From NCBI RefSeq assembly GCF_004341205.1, contig NZ_SLUL01000006.1, forward strand, positions 1-64,000: a stretch of DNA of 64,000 nt, read 5' to 3'. The notes beneath the pieces were generated by a model. That model searched no databases. It was not told the origin of the DNA and saw only the letters and a list, made by a program, of their open reading frames with translations. Each line of letters begins with the position of its first letter. The first letter of the stretch is position 1. The stretch comes from Thermolongibacillus altinsuensis (lineage in GTDB: Bacteria; Bacillota; Bacilli; Bacillales; Anoxybacillaceae). A program made the position numbers and the translations under genes. Positions 25,604 to 35,236 of the stretch are shown piece by piece.

Positions 25604-26899
25604 TTAAATGATGAGTAACCATATATAAAGTCCAACAAGTGTAATGAATAATGTTGGAATGGTTAAAATAATCCCATTTTTAAAGTAAGTTTCCCATGTA
25701 ATCTTGACTCCTTTTGTTGATAATACGTGCAACCAAAGGAGGGTTGCTAGAGAACCGATTGGGGTAATCTTCGGTCCTAAATCGGAACCAATCACATTGG
25801 CATAAATCAAACCTTCACGAATGATGCCTGTTGTGTTGGTATCAGCAATCGCTAAAGCATCAATCATCACTGTTGGCATGTTATTCATCACTGATGAAAG
25901 AATCGCCGCAATAAAGCCCATGGAAACCGTTCCAACGAATAGTCCCTGATTAGCTGCTGCTTGAATCACATCAGCTAATACATTGGTCAATCCTACGTTT
26001 CTTAAACCATAGACGACGACATACATCCCGATGGAGAAAAAGACAACCGCCCACGGTGCTCCTTTTAATATCTGTTTGACATGAACAGCTGGGCTTTTTC
26101 TTCCAATGAATAAGAAAACTAGTGCGACCACTCCGGCAATGAAAGATACAGGAACCTTTGTAAATTCACTTACAAAATAACCGATCAATAAAATGCTTAA
26201 TACGACCCAAGAAAGCTTAAACATTTTATGATCTTTAATGGCTTCGCTTGGTTTCTTTAAATGCGACAAATCAAATTGTTTCGGTATATCTTTTCTAAAA
26301 TACAGATATAACATTAAAATACTTGCTCCGAGCGAGAAGAAGTTCGGAATGATCATACGTGATGCATACTCAACAAACCCAATGTGAAAGTAATCGGCAG
26401 ATACAATATTCACTAAGTTACTCACGACTAACGGTAAAGAAGTTGTATCAGCGATAAAACCGCTCGCTAAAATAAAAGGTAGGACTTTCATTTCATCAAA
26501 TTTCAAAGCTTGCACCATCGCGAGAACAATCGGTGTGAGAATGAGGGCTGCACCGTCATTGGCAAAAAATGCGGCTACTAAGGCTCCTAGAATGGAAACA
26601 AAGATAAACATTTTTACTCCGTTTCCATCCGCCACTTTCGCCATATGTAATGCTGCCCATTCGAAAAAGCCAATTTCATCTAAAATCAACGAAATAATAA
26701 TAATCGCAATAAAAGCAAGGGTCGCATTCCAGACGATGCCTGTCACATCGAGGACATCTTTAAAATCAACTACGCCTACTAATAAAGCAAGGATCGCTCC
26801 TCCGCATGCAGACCAACCAATCGATAAGTTTTTTGGCTGCCAAATAACAAACACTAAAGTTACGAGAAAAATCAATGATGCCAGTATGACCGAAAGCAA
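25604..26899 (-). CDS. arsB: ArsB arsenite efflux permease
   Basis: The 431-residue protein has about 11-12 membrane segments and belongs to the ArsB/NhaD ion transporter group. The duplicated core is seen in [18 protein letters not shown] near residue 113 and [16 protein letters not shown] near 335, and the [20 protein letters not shown] stretch is typical of ArsB. It extrudes arsenite or antimonite across the cytoplasmic membrane. It lies between arsR and arsC in one operon. A divergent paralogue is at 54.8 kb. Confidence 0.95.
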   Translation of the reverse strand: MLSVILASLIFLVTLVFVIWQPKNLSIGWSACGGAILALLVGVVDFKDVLDVTGIVWNATLAFIAIIIISLILDEIGFFEWAALHMAKVADGNGVKMFIFVSILGALVAAFFANDGAALILTPIVLAMVQALKFDEMKVLPFILASGFIADTTSLPLVVSNLVNIVSADYFHIGFVEYASRMIIPNFFSLGASILMLYLYFRKDIPKQFDLSHLKKPSEAIKDHKMFKLSWVVLSILLIGYFVSEFTKVPVSFIAGVVALVFLFIGRKSPAVHVKQILKGAPWAVVFFSIGMYVVVYGLRNVGLTNVLADVIQAAANQGLFVGTVSMGFIAAILSSVMNNMPTVMIDALAIADTNTTGIIREGLIYANVIGSDLGPKITPIGSLATLLWLHVLSTKGVKITWETYFKNGIILTIPTLFITLVGLYIWLLII

Positions 26900-26914
26900 A
26901 CGATCAACTCTCCT

Positions 26915-27256
26915 TTACTCACACGAGATTTTTGTTCTTTCTTTAAGTTCCTTTAATTTTTCTTGCTGGTCTGGAATATGAGCTAAAATATTTTTGATTA
27001 ATGAATACAATTCATGTTCCTTGTTCATAGAATAAAAGATCCATTTGGCTTTTCTCGTTTCTTTCACTAAACCTGCATCTTTTAATTTCCGAAGATGTTG
27101 GCTAATGGCCGGTTGACTCATTTGAAAAATTTCAACCAACTCACACACGCAACAATCATGATGGTCTAATAGCGCCATCATGGTGAGTCTTGTTTTGTCG
27201 CCCAATAATTTTAAGACTGTCGCCACTTCATCCACACTCGCAACAATTTGTTTCAT
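26915..27256 (-). CDS. arsR: ArsR-family arsenite-responsive repressor
   Basis: The 113-residue winged-helix protein carries Cys 35, 36 and 38 (HDCCVCEL) in the recognition region, the arsenite-sensing arrangement of classical ArsR, and the DNA helix MSQPAISQHLRKLKDAGLV. The ATG at 27256 follows AGGGGGGATAGC; the upstream in-frame ATG at 27277 is less likely. As first gene of the operon it should repress arsRBC until arsenite binds. Confidence 0.95.
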   Translation of the reverse strand: MKQIVASVDEVATVLKLLGDKTRLTMMALLDHHDCCVCELVEIFQMSQPAISQHLRKLKDAGLVKETRKAKWIFYSMNKEHELYSLIKNILAHIPDQQEKLKELKERTKISCE

Positions 27257-27279
27257 GCTATCCCCCCTATCCTCCAATC

Positions 27280-27308
27280 ATCATATAACAATATAATTAT
27301 ATAAGCAA
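27280..27308 (-). promoter_or_regulatory. Probable ars promoter with operator-like dyad
   Basis: On the minus strand TTGCTT and TATGAT are 17 bases apart, a fair SigA promoter about 25 bases before the arsR ribosome binding site. The spacer contains ATATAATTATAT, an A+T palindrome suited to an ArsR operator. Confidence 0.5.
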
Positions 27309-27382
27309 GTAAAAATATATATAATGCGACAATACATGTATGTGTATAAACTTCACTCTTATATAGAAGAAAAATAAATAAA

Positions 27383-27407
27383 AACCGAGTTCCTGCGAAC
27401 CCGGCTT
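27383..27407 (-). terminator. Terminator of chrA
   Basis: On the minus strand AAGCCGGGTTC pairs with GAACTCGGTTT around GCAG with a T-run after. It lies 15 bases past the chrA stop. Confidence 0.85.
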
Positions 27408-27421
27408 TGCTGGTGGATATT

Positions 27422-28624
27422 TTATGAAATCAAAGAAAGAAGAGCCCCAGCAGTGGCAGAAAATACAACCACAACCCAAGGCGGACACTTCCAGACCGTT
27501 AATAGGCCAAAGGAAGCTAAAGCAAGGCAAAAATCTAACGGACTTTTAATCGCTTTCGTCCATACAGGATGGTAGAGTGCTGCGAGTAAGATTCCCACAA
27601 CAGCTGCATTGATCCCGTACAGTGCTGCTTGAAAACGTGGATGATGACGAAGCCAATTCCAAAAAGGAAGGGCTCCAAGGATTAACAGGAAAGAAGGAAG
27701 AAAGATCGCAATAGTTGCCACCACAGCTCCTTTCCATCCGAAACTAGCCATTCCTAAGTATGATGCGAAGGTAAACAATGGTCCGGGTACTGCTTGTGCC
27801 GCTCCGTACCCGGCTAAAAATTGATTGGCCGTTAGCCACCCTGTAGGAACCACTTCGGCTTGTAATAAAGGAAGGACAACATGTCCCCCTCCGAATACTA
27901 AGGCACCGGATCGATAGAAGCTATCAAAAAGCGCAATCAGATTCGAGTCGGTGAACTGTCGAATGACAGGAAGCAATCCCAACAAAACAAAAAATAAAAT
28001 AAGCAAGATACTGGCGATCTTTTTATTAAACGAGATCGAAATCGGAACGGGGGTTGCATCTGGTGTACCTCGGAACAAAAACCATCCAACGATTCCAGCA
28101 CCTACGATGATTCCCACTTGACTAAAGACGCTCGGAATAATCAAAGTCAAAATCGCCGCTGCGATTGCAATGGTGGCACGCGGACGATCAAAGGCTAAGT
28201 TTTTCGCCATGCCCCACACAGCTTGAGCCACAACAGCGACTGCCACAACGAGCAATCCATGAAGCCAGCCTGTTTCGCTAAAGGAAGTTCCTTTTAAAAA
28301 GTAGGCAAATAAGATCAGTGCAATCGCGGAAGGGAGAGTAAATCCAAGCCAAGCGGCAATCGCTCCCCAAAAACCAGCTCGTATAAACCCAATCCCCATT
28401 CCAACCTGACTGCTCGCCGGCCCTGGTAATAATTGACACAGTGCTACCAAATCAGCATACGTTTTTTCATCTAACCATTTTCGTCGGTTCACATATTCCT
28501 CACGAAAATACCCTAAATGAGCAATGGGTCCCCCAAAAGAAGTCAATCCTAGTCGAGTAGCTGTTTTCAATACTTCCCAAACCGAACCTTTTCGTTTCTG
28601 TTGCATCTCATTGTCTTGGCTCAA
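27422..28624 (-). CDS. chrA: ChrA chromate transporter
   Basis: The 400-residue protein is a full-length two-domain (long-chain) CHR transporter. Each half carries the conserved motif set: GLTSFGGPIAHLGYF near residue 26, QLLPGPASSQVGMG near 64, and in the second half VFGGGHVVLPLL near 244 and GAAQAVPGPLFTFASYLG near 272. It exports chromate that enters through sulfate uptake. The start appears to be a TTG at 28624 with AGGAGG eight bases upstream. It reads toward arsRBC but has its own terminator, so the two sets are separate transcripts. Confidence 0.95.
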   Translation of the reverse strand: MSQDNEMQQKRKGSVWEVLKTATRLGLTSFGGPIAHLGYFREEYVNRRKWLDEKTYADLVALCQLLPGPASSQVGMGIGFIRAGFWGAIAAWLGFTLPSAIALILFAYFLKGTSFSETGWLHGLLVVAVAVVAQAVWGMAKNLAFDRPRATIAIAAAILTLIIPSVFSQVGIIVGAGIVGWFLFRGTPDATPVPISISFNKKIASILLILFFVLLGLLPVIRQFTDSNLIALFDSFYRSGALVFGGGHVVLPLLQAEVVPTGWLTANQFLAGYGAAQAVPGPLFTFASYLGMASFGWKGAVVATIAIFLPSFLLILGALPFWNWLRHHPRFQAALYGINAAVVGILLAALYHPVWTKAIKSPLDFCLALASFGLLTVWKCPPWVVVVFSATAGALLSLIS

Positions 28625-28684
28625 CTCTTATTCCTCCTAGATGATATCAATGTCTTCTTACAGACTTTTTAAGTAGCATCCTGT

Positions 28685-28863
28685 TTAGTTTAGAGAAGAT
28701 TTCAACCAATGAATGACGAATGGTTGTTCTTTTTTATTTCGACTTAAGCGATACATATAAATCAAGTTATTCTGGCATCGAAAATAAATTCTTCCTTCTT
28801 TTGAGAAAGGGTATTCCATGACAGTTTTAAATTTTCCTCCTAATAACTTCTTGAGTTGCTCAT
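28685..28863 (-). pseudogene. Small frameshifted gene, about 60 codons
   Basis: A well placed GGAGG-AATAAA-ATG at 28863 opens MSNSRSY and stops. The overlapping frame gives QLKKLLGGKFKTVMEYPF, then a basic aromatic stretch and PFVIHWLKSSLN ending at 28685. The two are joined by assuming one frameshift near the start. The restored product would be a small, soluble, basic protein of unknown family. The rest of 28625-29128 is A+T-rich with palindromes before the permease gene. Confidence 0.4.
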
Positions 28864-29128
28864 TTTATTCCTCCATCTTTTTGATGAACCATTTCCTCCC
28901 TAGTAGTTGTCCTTTTTCATATATCTTTACCCGTTTTTGAACAAGTATAAAGTTTTAAAAAAATAAATAATAAGGATTATTTAGAATTAATAATCTTTAT
29001 TTCTTTAATATATTATTACTTTACCAAAATAAAATAATATTATATTATTTTACTGTCATAAACGAAAATCAGCTAATGCAGAGCAAATTTATATTTTTAT
29101 CTGGGATTGAACATAAGGAGGAAATCAT

Positions 29129-30547
29129 ATGGCAACTAAAAAATGGGGCGTATGGGTTTTAACCGCATTTGTTATTGGTAATATGATCGGTGGAGGCATA
29201 TTCATGCTTCCAGCTAGTTTGGCTCAAGTAGCAAGTCCAATGGGATCGATCCTTGCTTGGATTGCAACGGGATTGGGTGTATGGATGATTGCTCTTGTGT
29301 TCGGAAATTTAGCCACGAGAAAACCTGAGTTAAAAGCAGGACCGCAAAGCTATGCACAAGCGATGTTTTCTTCGCCGAAAGCAGGTAATATAGCGGGATA
29401 CAGCATGGCTTGGGGATATTGGGCAGCGAATTGGGCTGCAACTGCTTCTGTCATTATTTCTTTTGCAGGCTATCTATCGACCTTTTTTCCGGTTATGCAA
29501 AGTAAACAAGTATTGCTGACAATGGGGAATTTTCAACTAGAAGTAGGAAAGGCTCTCACATTTGTTGTATGCTCTCTTGTTTTATGGGGAATTCATTGGA
29601 TTCTTTGTCGCGATTTCAGTTATGCAGGAAACATTAATGTTCTAGCAACAGGAACAAAAGTAGTTGGCTTTTTAGTTTATATTATCTTAACCGTTTGGAT
29701 TTTTGATGCTTCTAATTTAGGAGATGGATTTGAATTTGTAAATCAAGAAGGACAGTCTTTATCTGTTACAAGTCAAATCAATGGGGCAGCCATTACGATG
29801 CTTTGGGCATTTATTGGAATTGAATCAGCGGTTATGCTTTCCAACCGCGCAAAGTCGCAAAAGGATGTAAAAAAAGCGACTCTGCTCGGATTAGTCATCT
29901 CTGTACTCATTTATGCTGGTATTACGTTACTGACAATGGGAGCGATTCCTCAAGAAGAATTGCAACAATCGCAAAAACCGCTTGTTGATGCTCTGCATGC
30001 AGTTGTTGGTAACAACGGGGCGTATATTATGGCTATTTTAGCGCTCATTTCATTATTTGGATCTACGGTTGGATGGATTGTCGTTAGTTCTGAGGTACCT
30101 TATCAAGCAGCAAAAGAAGGATTATTCCCGCCTTTCTTTGCTAAAACCAATAAAAAAGATAGCCCTGTTCGATCCTTATTTATTACTAATTTTATGACTC
30201 AGCTCTTTCTATTTTCAACAGTGTCCGGAACGGTAAATCAAGCATACAACTTTGCGATTGTAGTCGCAACACTCGCCTATTTAGTCCCATATCTTGTTTC
30301 TGTTTTATATCAACTCAAGTTGATTATCACAGGAGAAACCTATCAAGCCACTAAGGGAGTGCGAGTTTACGACGGAGTTATTACTATTTTAGCTCTTATT
30401 TACTCTGTCTGGGTTATTAAGACAGGAACAGCAGATTGGAACACATTCTTATTAGGGATTGGATTATTTGTTCTAGGGCTCGTATTATACCCTTTTATCA
30501 TGAAGAAGCCTATCGCTCATGAACAAGCGGAATCAAAAACAGCATAA
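29129..30547 (+). CDS. APC-family basic amino acid/polyamine antiporter
   Basis: This 472-residue permease has about 12 membrane segments and the family start FVIGNMIGGGIFMLPASLA, with the G-rich helix that binds the substrate amino group, and the ITMLWAFIGIESAVMLSNRAK segment typical of the ArcD/LysI/YvsH branch (arginine-ornithine antiporters and lysine permeases). AAGGAGGAAATC precedes the ATG. The upstream 150 bases contain A+T palindromes. It is monocistronic. Specificity is unknown. Confidence 0.88.
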   Translation: MATKKWGVWVLTAFVIGNMIGGGIFMLPASLAQVASPMGSILAWIATGLGVWMIALVFGNLATRKPELKAGPQSYAQAMFSSPKAGNIAGYSMAWGYWAANWAATASVIISFAGYLSTFFPVMQSKQVLLTMGNFQLEVGKALTFVVCSLVLWGIHWILCRDFSYAGNINVLATGTKVVGFLVYIILTVWIFDASNLGDGFEFVNQEGQSLSVTSQINGAAITMLWAFIGIESAVMLSNRAKSQKDVKKATLLGLVISVLIYAGITLLTMGAIPQEELQQSQKPLVDALHAVVGNNGAYIMAILALISLFGSTVGWIVVSSEVPYQAAKEGLFPPFFAKTNKKDSPVRSLFITNFMTQLFLFSTVSGTVNQAYNFAIVVATLAYLVPYLVSVLYQLKLIITGETYQATKGVRVYDGVITILALIYSVWVIKTGTADWNTFLLGIGLFVLGLVLYPFIMKKPIAHEQAESKTA

Positions 30548-30559
30548 CTTCATGTGACA

Positions 30560-30590
30560 GGGGGACCAAAAAAATCTAAGGTCCCCTTTT
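30560..30590 (+). terminator. Terminator of the permease gene
   Basis: GGGGACC pairs with GGTCCCC around an A-rich loop and is followed by TTTT. Confidence 0.88.
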
Positions 30591-30793
30591 GTATACCATT
30601 CCATCGTCTAATGAGATTGTTCATACGGAAGACTATCTATTTTACTCCCCCTTCTTCAAGTCCTTTTATCACCTAGATAGGCACCCGTCAGTTATACATT
30701 ATGTTTGAATTATGCCGAACTAAACGGATTGTGTACTGAAACAAGCCTCTCCCTTCATACATTTTTATGAATAGACTGTGGGGAGGGAAGGCT

Positions 30794-31693
30794 TTGATTA
30801 CGCGTATTAATAAATTAGCGATAGAATTGCCGATGCCGAAAGAACCCGATCCGAACGGCGCCGCTGCTGTGCAGGAGCTGCTTGGGGGACGTTTTGGTGA
30901 AATGTCCACTTTAAATAACTATATGTTTCAATCGTTTAGCTTTCGAGGAAAGAAAAAACTTAAGCCGTTTTATGATTTGGTTGCTAGTATCACAGCCGAA
31001 GAATTCGGACACGTAGAATTAGTAACAAATACGATTAATTTAATGATTCAAGGGACCACGTTTCAAGGGGATCCAAACATCGCTCCGATGCAAAATGCGA
31101 AAGATTTGCGGAACTCTCAACATTACATTGTTACGGCCCAAACAGCCCTAGTGGCTGACTCGATGGGAAAACCGTGGAACGGAGATAATGTTTTTAATAG
31201 CGGTAACTTAATTTTGGATTTGCTTCATAACTTTTTCCTTGAGTGCGGGGCACGTACTCATAAAATGCGCGTGTATGAAATGACCAATAATCCAGTAGCG
31301 CGTGAAATGATAGGATACTTGCTTGTTCGCGGCGGCGTACACATCACCGCTTATGCAAAGGCGCTGGAGATAGCAACGGGAGTGGACATGACGAAAATGC
31401 TGCCGATCCCTAATCTTGATAACAATGTCTTTGACACAACAAGAAAATACGAAGCAATGGGAATTCATCGTAAGCTTTATACATGGAATTTTGAAGGCGA
31501 ATATAAAGATATCTCTAAAATTTGGAAGGGTGTCAGTCCGATTGACGGTCAGCCGCTTGAAGTGATCGAGGGAACGCCTGAAGGAGGACCGATTCCGGAG
31601 CTAGATGAGCTTCCAGAAGAATTCGCACCTGGCATATCCCGAGAAGATTTTGAGGAAATCCTAAAGCGGCTTCAAAGATCAGCTGGATTGTAA
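30794..31693 (+). CDS. Manganese catalase
   Basis: This ferritin-like di-manganese catalase (299 residues from the chosen start) breaks down hydrogen peroxide. Visible features are LAIELPMPKEPDPNGAAAVQ, GGRFGEMSTLNNYMFQSF with a metal Glu, TAEEFGHVELV with the ExxH metal pair, and a second ligand set in the LLHNFFLECGARTHKMRVYE region. The usual family start lies at the TTG at 30794, with GGGGAGGG about seven bases upstream; the ATG at 30767 is upstream of that site. It stands alone, near other stress genes. Confidence 0.93.
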   Translation: MITRINKLAIELPMPKEPDPNGAAAVQELLGGRFGEMSTLNNYMFQSFSFRGKKKLKPFYDLVASITAEEFGHVELVTNTINLMIQGTTFQGDPNIAPMQNAKDLRNSQHYIVTAQTALVADSMGKPWNGDNVFNSGNLILDLLHNFFLECGARTHKMRVYEMTNNPVAREMIGYLLVRGGVHITAYAKALEIATGVDMTKMLPIPNLDNNVFDTTRKYEAMGIHRKLYTWNFEGEYKDISKIWKGVSPIDGQPLEVIEGTPEGGPIPELDELPEEFAPGISREDFEEILKRLQRSAGL

Positions 31694-31712
31694 ACTAAAC
31701 CAATACAAAAAA

Positions 31713-31741
31713 GAAAGGCTTGGATATTCCAGGCCTTTTTT
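31713..31741 (+). terminator. Terminator of the catalase gene
   Basis: AAAGGCTTGG pairs with CCAGGCCTTT around ATATT and a T-run follows. Confidence 0.85.
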
Positions 31742-31834
31742 GTGAGATAAACTCCCCTCCCCTTAACTTCGTTTGAAGTGCGGGATTTTGGGATTAGATA
31801 TTTTCTAAAAAGATCCGTACTTTGATTTTTCTAC

Positions 31835-32044
31835 TTACTTTATCGTTATAATTTCTACAGGACCATGATCATCACAATGTCCATTATGAACGTGATGCAA
31901 ACGTCTATTTACAAGATAGTCGTAATGGCCACCATGAGGCACCATTTCATGGCCGCAGTCTTCATCATGCTTACAGCCACAATCCATTGGTTTGCAAATG
32001 TCAGGATTTGTTTCACTAACTTCGATTTTACAATCATCCCAATG
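31835..32044 (-). CDS. Cys/His-rich small metal-binding protein
   Basis: A minus-strand frame of about 69 codons reads HWDDCKIEVSETNP, then CKPMDCGCKHDEDCGHE, then VPHGGHYDYLVNRRLHHV and HNGHCDDHGPVE. The dense Cys and His and the PHGxHxDYLV...HHVH...HCDDHGP pattern match small proteins I associate with heavy-metal ATPase loci. A TAG lies directly before the first codon and there is no in-frame ATG until 31987 (50 residues), so the start is uncertain or the 5' end is damaged. It reads in the same direction as YitT and lies next to the metal island. Confidence 0.6.
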   Translation of the reverse strand, partial: HWDDCKIEVSETNPDICKPMDCGCKHDEDCGHEMVPHGGHYDYLVNRRLHHVHNGHCDDHGPVEIITIK

Positions 32045-32142
32045 CTAAAATAGAAAAATAAGTTTACATAATTTGATTATAGTTAATTCATATCGTTATA
32101 AAAAATATTGTAATAATCTGACATGCTTTTTGATACCCACCT

Positions 32143-32721
32143 TCAACAAACCGCTTTTCTATTAACCGAAGTCAATATTGTTGTTACCGCTCCCACCAAT
32201 ATCACCACTACGACAGAATATAGAAAAATACGGGGGCCGACAATCCAGCTTCCGCAAAGGATGACGATTCCGTCAATGATAAAAATAAGGATCCCGACAT
32301 TGTAGTTCGTTAACTTTGAGATGAATTGTGCTAATAAATCCGTTCCCCCTGTGCTTGTTTCATGGCGCAACATAAGACCAATCCCTGTACCAACAAGCGC
32401 TCCGCCGATTACGGAGCTGAAAAAAATAGGAATCTCGATGCTCCCTCTTAATGGGGAAAGAACATCAATCATAAACGATGAAAAAAGCATGCCATGTAAA
32501 CTGTTATAAAAATAAGGCCGGTAATAAACCCAAGCAATGATATAAAGCGGAATGCTAAGCAAAATAATAGTAAGTCCGACTTTCAGGTTCCATATGTATT
32601 TAATGATTAAACTAATCCCAATAATTCCACCGTCTAAAAGCTCATGCGGAACTAAAAAAACATTAATTCCGATTCCTAACAAAATGCTACCCACCAAAAT
32701 AGCGATCGCTTTTTCAACCAT
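32143..32721 (-). CDS. YitT-family membrane protein, short form
   Basis: This 192-residue protein has about five membrane segments with the YitT/DUF161 features LGIGINVFLVPHELLDGGIIG near the N-terminus and LMLRHETSTGGTDLLAQF near residue 118. Full-length YitT proteins (about 280 residues) add a C-terminal cytosolic DUF2179 domain, which is absent; the gene stops right after the last membrane segment. Short forms exist, so it is not necessarily broken. GGGGGCAAGAA precedes the ATG at 32721. The function is unknown. Confidence 0.82.
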   Translation of the reverse strand: MVEKAIAILVGSILLGIGINVFLVPHELLDGGIIGISLIIKYIWNLKVGLTIILLSIPLYIIAWVYYRPYFYNSLHGMLFSSFMIDVLSPLRGSIEIPIFFSSVIGGALVGTGIGLMLRHETSTGGTDLLAQFISKLTNYNVGILIFIIDGIVILCGSWIVGPRIFLYSVVVVILVGAVTTILTSVNRKAVC

Positions 32722-32795
32722 TTCTTGCCCCCTCGATTGTGGCATTTTCTTTCTATATGTATGTCCTACATGTAAAGAACTTGTCTTTTTAGAAA

Positions 32796-32824
32796 AAATA
32801 AACGGCAGCCGTTATAAGCTGCCG
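32796..32824 (-). terminator. Terminator of the CNNM/CorC gene
   Basis: CGGCAGC and GCTGCCG form a 7-bp G+C-rich stem, followed on the minus strand by TTTATTTTTT. Confidence 0.85.
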
Positions 32825-32831
32825 CCTTTCG

Positions 32832-34166
32832 TTATTTTATGGTTGCTTCTTGTACAGTAAGAGAAGGAGTATTCACGCGTTTTGTAATTTCAACCAATTG
32901 AATATGACGTCCTTCCATTTTTAACACTTTAAAGTCATATGAACCGTAAGAAATGACTTCGCCTTGTTGAATGTCAATTTTTTCTGTTAATATCCAACCG
33001 CCAATTGTATCGACATCCGTATCATCGATATCGATTCCCAATAGGTCATTGATATCTTCAATCAATACTTTTCCATCAACAACGGTGGTATATTCGTTCA
33101 CTTTGCGAATCATTGGAACTTCGTCTATATCAAATTCGTCTTGAATCTCACCGACAATTTCCTCTAATATATCCTCAACCGTCACAAGTCCTGCCGTTCC
33201 TCCATATTCGTCGACTAAGATCGCCATATGGATTCGTTCACGCTGCATCTTTACAAGCAAGTCATGAATAGGGATCGATTCGATTACTTGTATAATTGGA
33301 CGAATATAATCATCCAGCTTCTTTTCAAGCGCTTGCGGGTTTTGAATGCAATCTGTCAATATTTCCTTTATGTTCACCATACCAATGATATGGTCCTTGT
33401 CTCCATCCATCACTGGATAGCGCGTATATTTTTCTTGTTTTATAATTTCAAAATGATCTACAATCGAATCATTTTTATCTAGTGCGACAATTTCTGTGCG
33501 CGGCACCATGATTTCTTTGGCGATTCGATTGTCAAACTCAAAAATATTGTTTACGTATTTATATTCCGATTGATTAATTTCTCCGTGCTTATAACTTTCA
33601 GACAAAATGATTCGCAATTCTTCCTCTGAATGGGCGATTTCATGTTCAGATGCCGGTCTTAGTCCAAATAAGCCGGTAATGACACGAGATGATCCATTTA
33701 ATGCCCAAATAAACGGATACATGATTTTATAGAAAAAGATTAACGGCCTTGAACATAACAACGTAATGGTTTCTGCTTTTTGAATCGCCAATGTTTTAGG
33801 AGCTAACTCACCAACAACGACATGCAAAAATGTAATTGTTGAAAACGCAATTACAAAAGAAAGGAAAGATGCTACGGATTCATTCAAATTCATTCGTTCA
33901 AATACAGGGTGAAGCAAATGTTCAACGGTCGGTTCACCAAGCCAACCAAGTCCTAGTGAAGTGATGGTGATTCCAAGCTGGCAAGCGGATAAATATTCAT
34001 CTAAATGCGAGATGACCTTTTTTGCAGCGATCGCGCTTCGATTTCCTTCCGCTATGAGTTGATCAATACGTGTACTGCGCACTTTGACAATGGCAAATTC
34101 AGATGCCACAAAGAATGCTGTTAAAGCAATTAAAAAAGCAACCATCAGTAAGTTAATTATCTCCAA
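32832..34166 (-). CDS. CNNM/CorC-type hemolysin-family transporter
   Basis: This 444-residue protein has an N-terminal DUF21 membrane domain (about 1-195) with [17 protein letters not shown] and [15 protein letters not shown], a CBS pair (about 215-340), and a C-terminal CorC_HlyC domain ending in GRHIQLVEI. Homologues such as MpfA (YhdP) of B. subtilis export magnesium, with nucleotide binding to the CBS domains. The start appears to be the TTG at 34166, yet the strong GGAGGTGG site lies 36 bases upstream with a hairpin between them. Gene number and role of paralogues here are unknown. Confidence 0.92.
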   Translation of the reverse strand: MEIINLLMVAFLIALTAFFVASEFAIVKVRSTRIDQLIAEGNRSAIAAKKVISHLDEYLSACQLGITITSLGLGWLGEPTVEHLLHPVFERMNLNESVASFLSFVIAFSTITFLHVVVGELAPKTLAIQKAETITLLCSRPLIFFYKIMYPFIWALNGSSRVITGLFGLRPASEHEIAHSEEELRIILSESYKHGEINQSEYKYVNNIFEFDNRIAKEIMVPRTEIVALDKNDSIVDHFEIIKQEKYTRYPVMDGDKDHIIGMVNIKEILTDCIQNPQALEKKLDDYIRPIIQVIESIPIHDLLVKMQRERIHMAILVDEYGGTAGLVTVEDILEEIVGEIQDEFDIDEVPMIRKVNEYTTVVDGKVLIEDINDLLGIDIDDTDVDTIGGWILTEKIDIQQGEVISYGSYDFKVLKMEGRHIQLVEITKRVNTPSLTVQEATIK

Positions 34167-34173
34167 TGAAGCT

Positions 34174-34210
34174 CTCTAGCTGTATGCAAACAGCTAGAGA
34201 ATCCACCTCC
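34174..34210 (-). promoter_or_regulatory. Shine-Dalgarno separated from its start codon by a hairpin
   Basis: GGAGGTGG lies at 34203-34210 and the TTG start at 34164-34166, 36 bases apart. Between them CTCTAGCTGT (34190-34199 on this strand) pairs with ACAGCTAGAG, a 10-bp perfect stem with a six-base loop. If the hairpin folds, the remaining spacing is 3+7 = 10 bases, close to optimal. Confidence 0.55.
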
Positions 34211-34274
34211 TATAATCAATATATTTTATTTTTCTCCGTTCTTGGAAAAGAAAATCAAAATTTTTTTCTAAAGA

Positions 34275-35207
34275 TTAAAATTCTTCATCTTCTCCGTCGA
34301 AGAAATCATCAAAAAATCCTTCTTCCATTTCCTCCTCGAAATCAAACGCTTCCTCCACTACATCATCTATGAGCTCCTCTATTAACATTCCAGTGAACAA
34401 TCCTGTGGCAAAACCGCCAATCGCTTCCATCATACCATGTCCTGGTCCATGAGAATGAGCCATGTAAGAAGATGCTGTATATTGATATGGATGTTCGATC
34501 ATTTCTTGAATGATCTCGCGAAGTTTGTCAGCTAATACGTTCACATCGTTTGTTTCCGTATATGGGAAAAATACTTCTCGCTTCAATTCTTTTTCCTGTA
34601 AACCAAAAGCACCTGCATATACATCGACTTCAAGAAGCAGACGAACTCCCTCTTCTTCTAGAGAGGCGAAAAACTCAACTTCTTGAACACTCTCTCTAAA
34701 TTGTTCAGTTGGGAACAGTTCAAATTCTTGACCATATGGTTTTAGCGCTCCTGAAGTTGCTTTTTCCCGGAACCCTAATTTTTCAAAAGCCATAAAGATT
34801 TTTTCAAGCGGTAATGGTGGGAGAATTTGCACGACATCTTCATCTAAATGGTCAACTCCGCCTGCAATATCAAGACGGGTAACGAACGTGTAGTGAAGAC
34901 CGTTTCTTGACACCGGCAGAGTTTTTGGTAGTTCGTATGTAAATGGCAACACTTTTTTCTCACCAGCTTGAATGACAAAGGCAGAGGATACTGGGATTGT
35001 TGCTACTGTTTTTGTTTGCGTTTGCCCGTTTTGATTTAATGTTAAACGAAGTTCTACATCAATTTTATTAATATGCTGTTCTACTGTTCCCCCTTCGATG
35101 AAAAATTCACCGCTAATGGCCTCTCCCAAACGAACTCGGGAATGATGCAAAACGAGGTTAATATTGGCAGAACCAATACCAAGTTTGGATAAAAATTTTC
35201 TAAACAT
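34275..35207 (-). CDS. spo0M: Spo0M-family sporulation-control protein
   Basis: The protein of about 310 residues starts MFRKFLSKLGIGSANINLVL and has the arrestin-like Spo0M fold: HHSRVRLGEAISGEFFIEGG near residue 21 and the repeated strand pairs of the family to about residue 240. In B. subtilis Spo0M affects the Spo0A phosphorelay and sporulation. The C-terminus is a hydrophobic Gly-rich segment (GGFATGLFTGMLIEELI) followed by a very acidic tail. The ATG at 35207 is 11 bases after GAGGAG; the ATG at 35216 is too close to it. It lies 21 bases downstream of the MerR gene, same direction. Confidence 0.9.
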   Translation of the reverse strand: MFRKFLSKLGIGSANINLVLHHSRVRLGEAISGEFFIEGGTVEQHINKIDVELRLTLNQNGQTQTKTVATIPVSSAFVIQAGEKKVLPFTYELPKTLPVSRNGLHYTFVTRLDIAGGVDHLDEDVVQILPPLPLEKIFMAFEKLGFREKATSGALKPYGQEFELFPTEQFRESVQEVEFFASLEEEGVRLLLEVDVYAGAFGLQEKELKREVFFPYTETNDVNVLADKLREIIQEMIEHPYQYTASSYMAHSHGPGHGMMEAIGGFATGLFTGMLIEELIDDVVEEAFDFEEEMEEGFFDDFFDGEDEEF

Positions 35208-35236
35208 CCTTTTCATCTCTCCTCAACATCTATTGA

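Noticed and set aside
29085-29128. Lysine riboswitch before the amino acid permease
   Set aside because: The upstream region lacks the conserved helices and loops of the L-box; only A+T palindromes are present.
34166-34372. M-box or other magnesium riboswitch ahead of the CNNM gene
   Set aside because: The leader is too short for an M-box; only the single hairpin at 34174 is seen.
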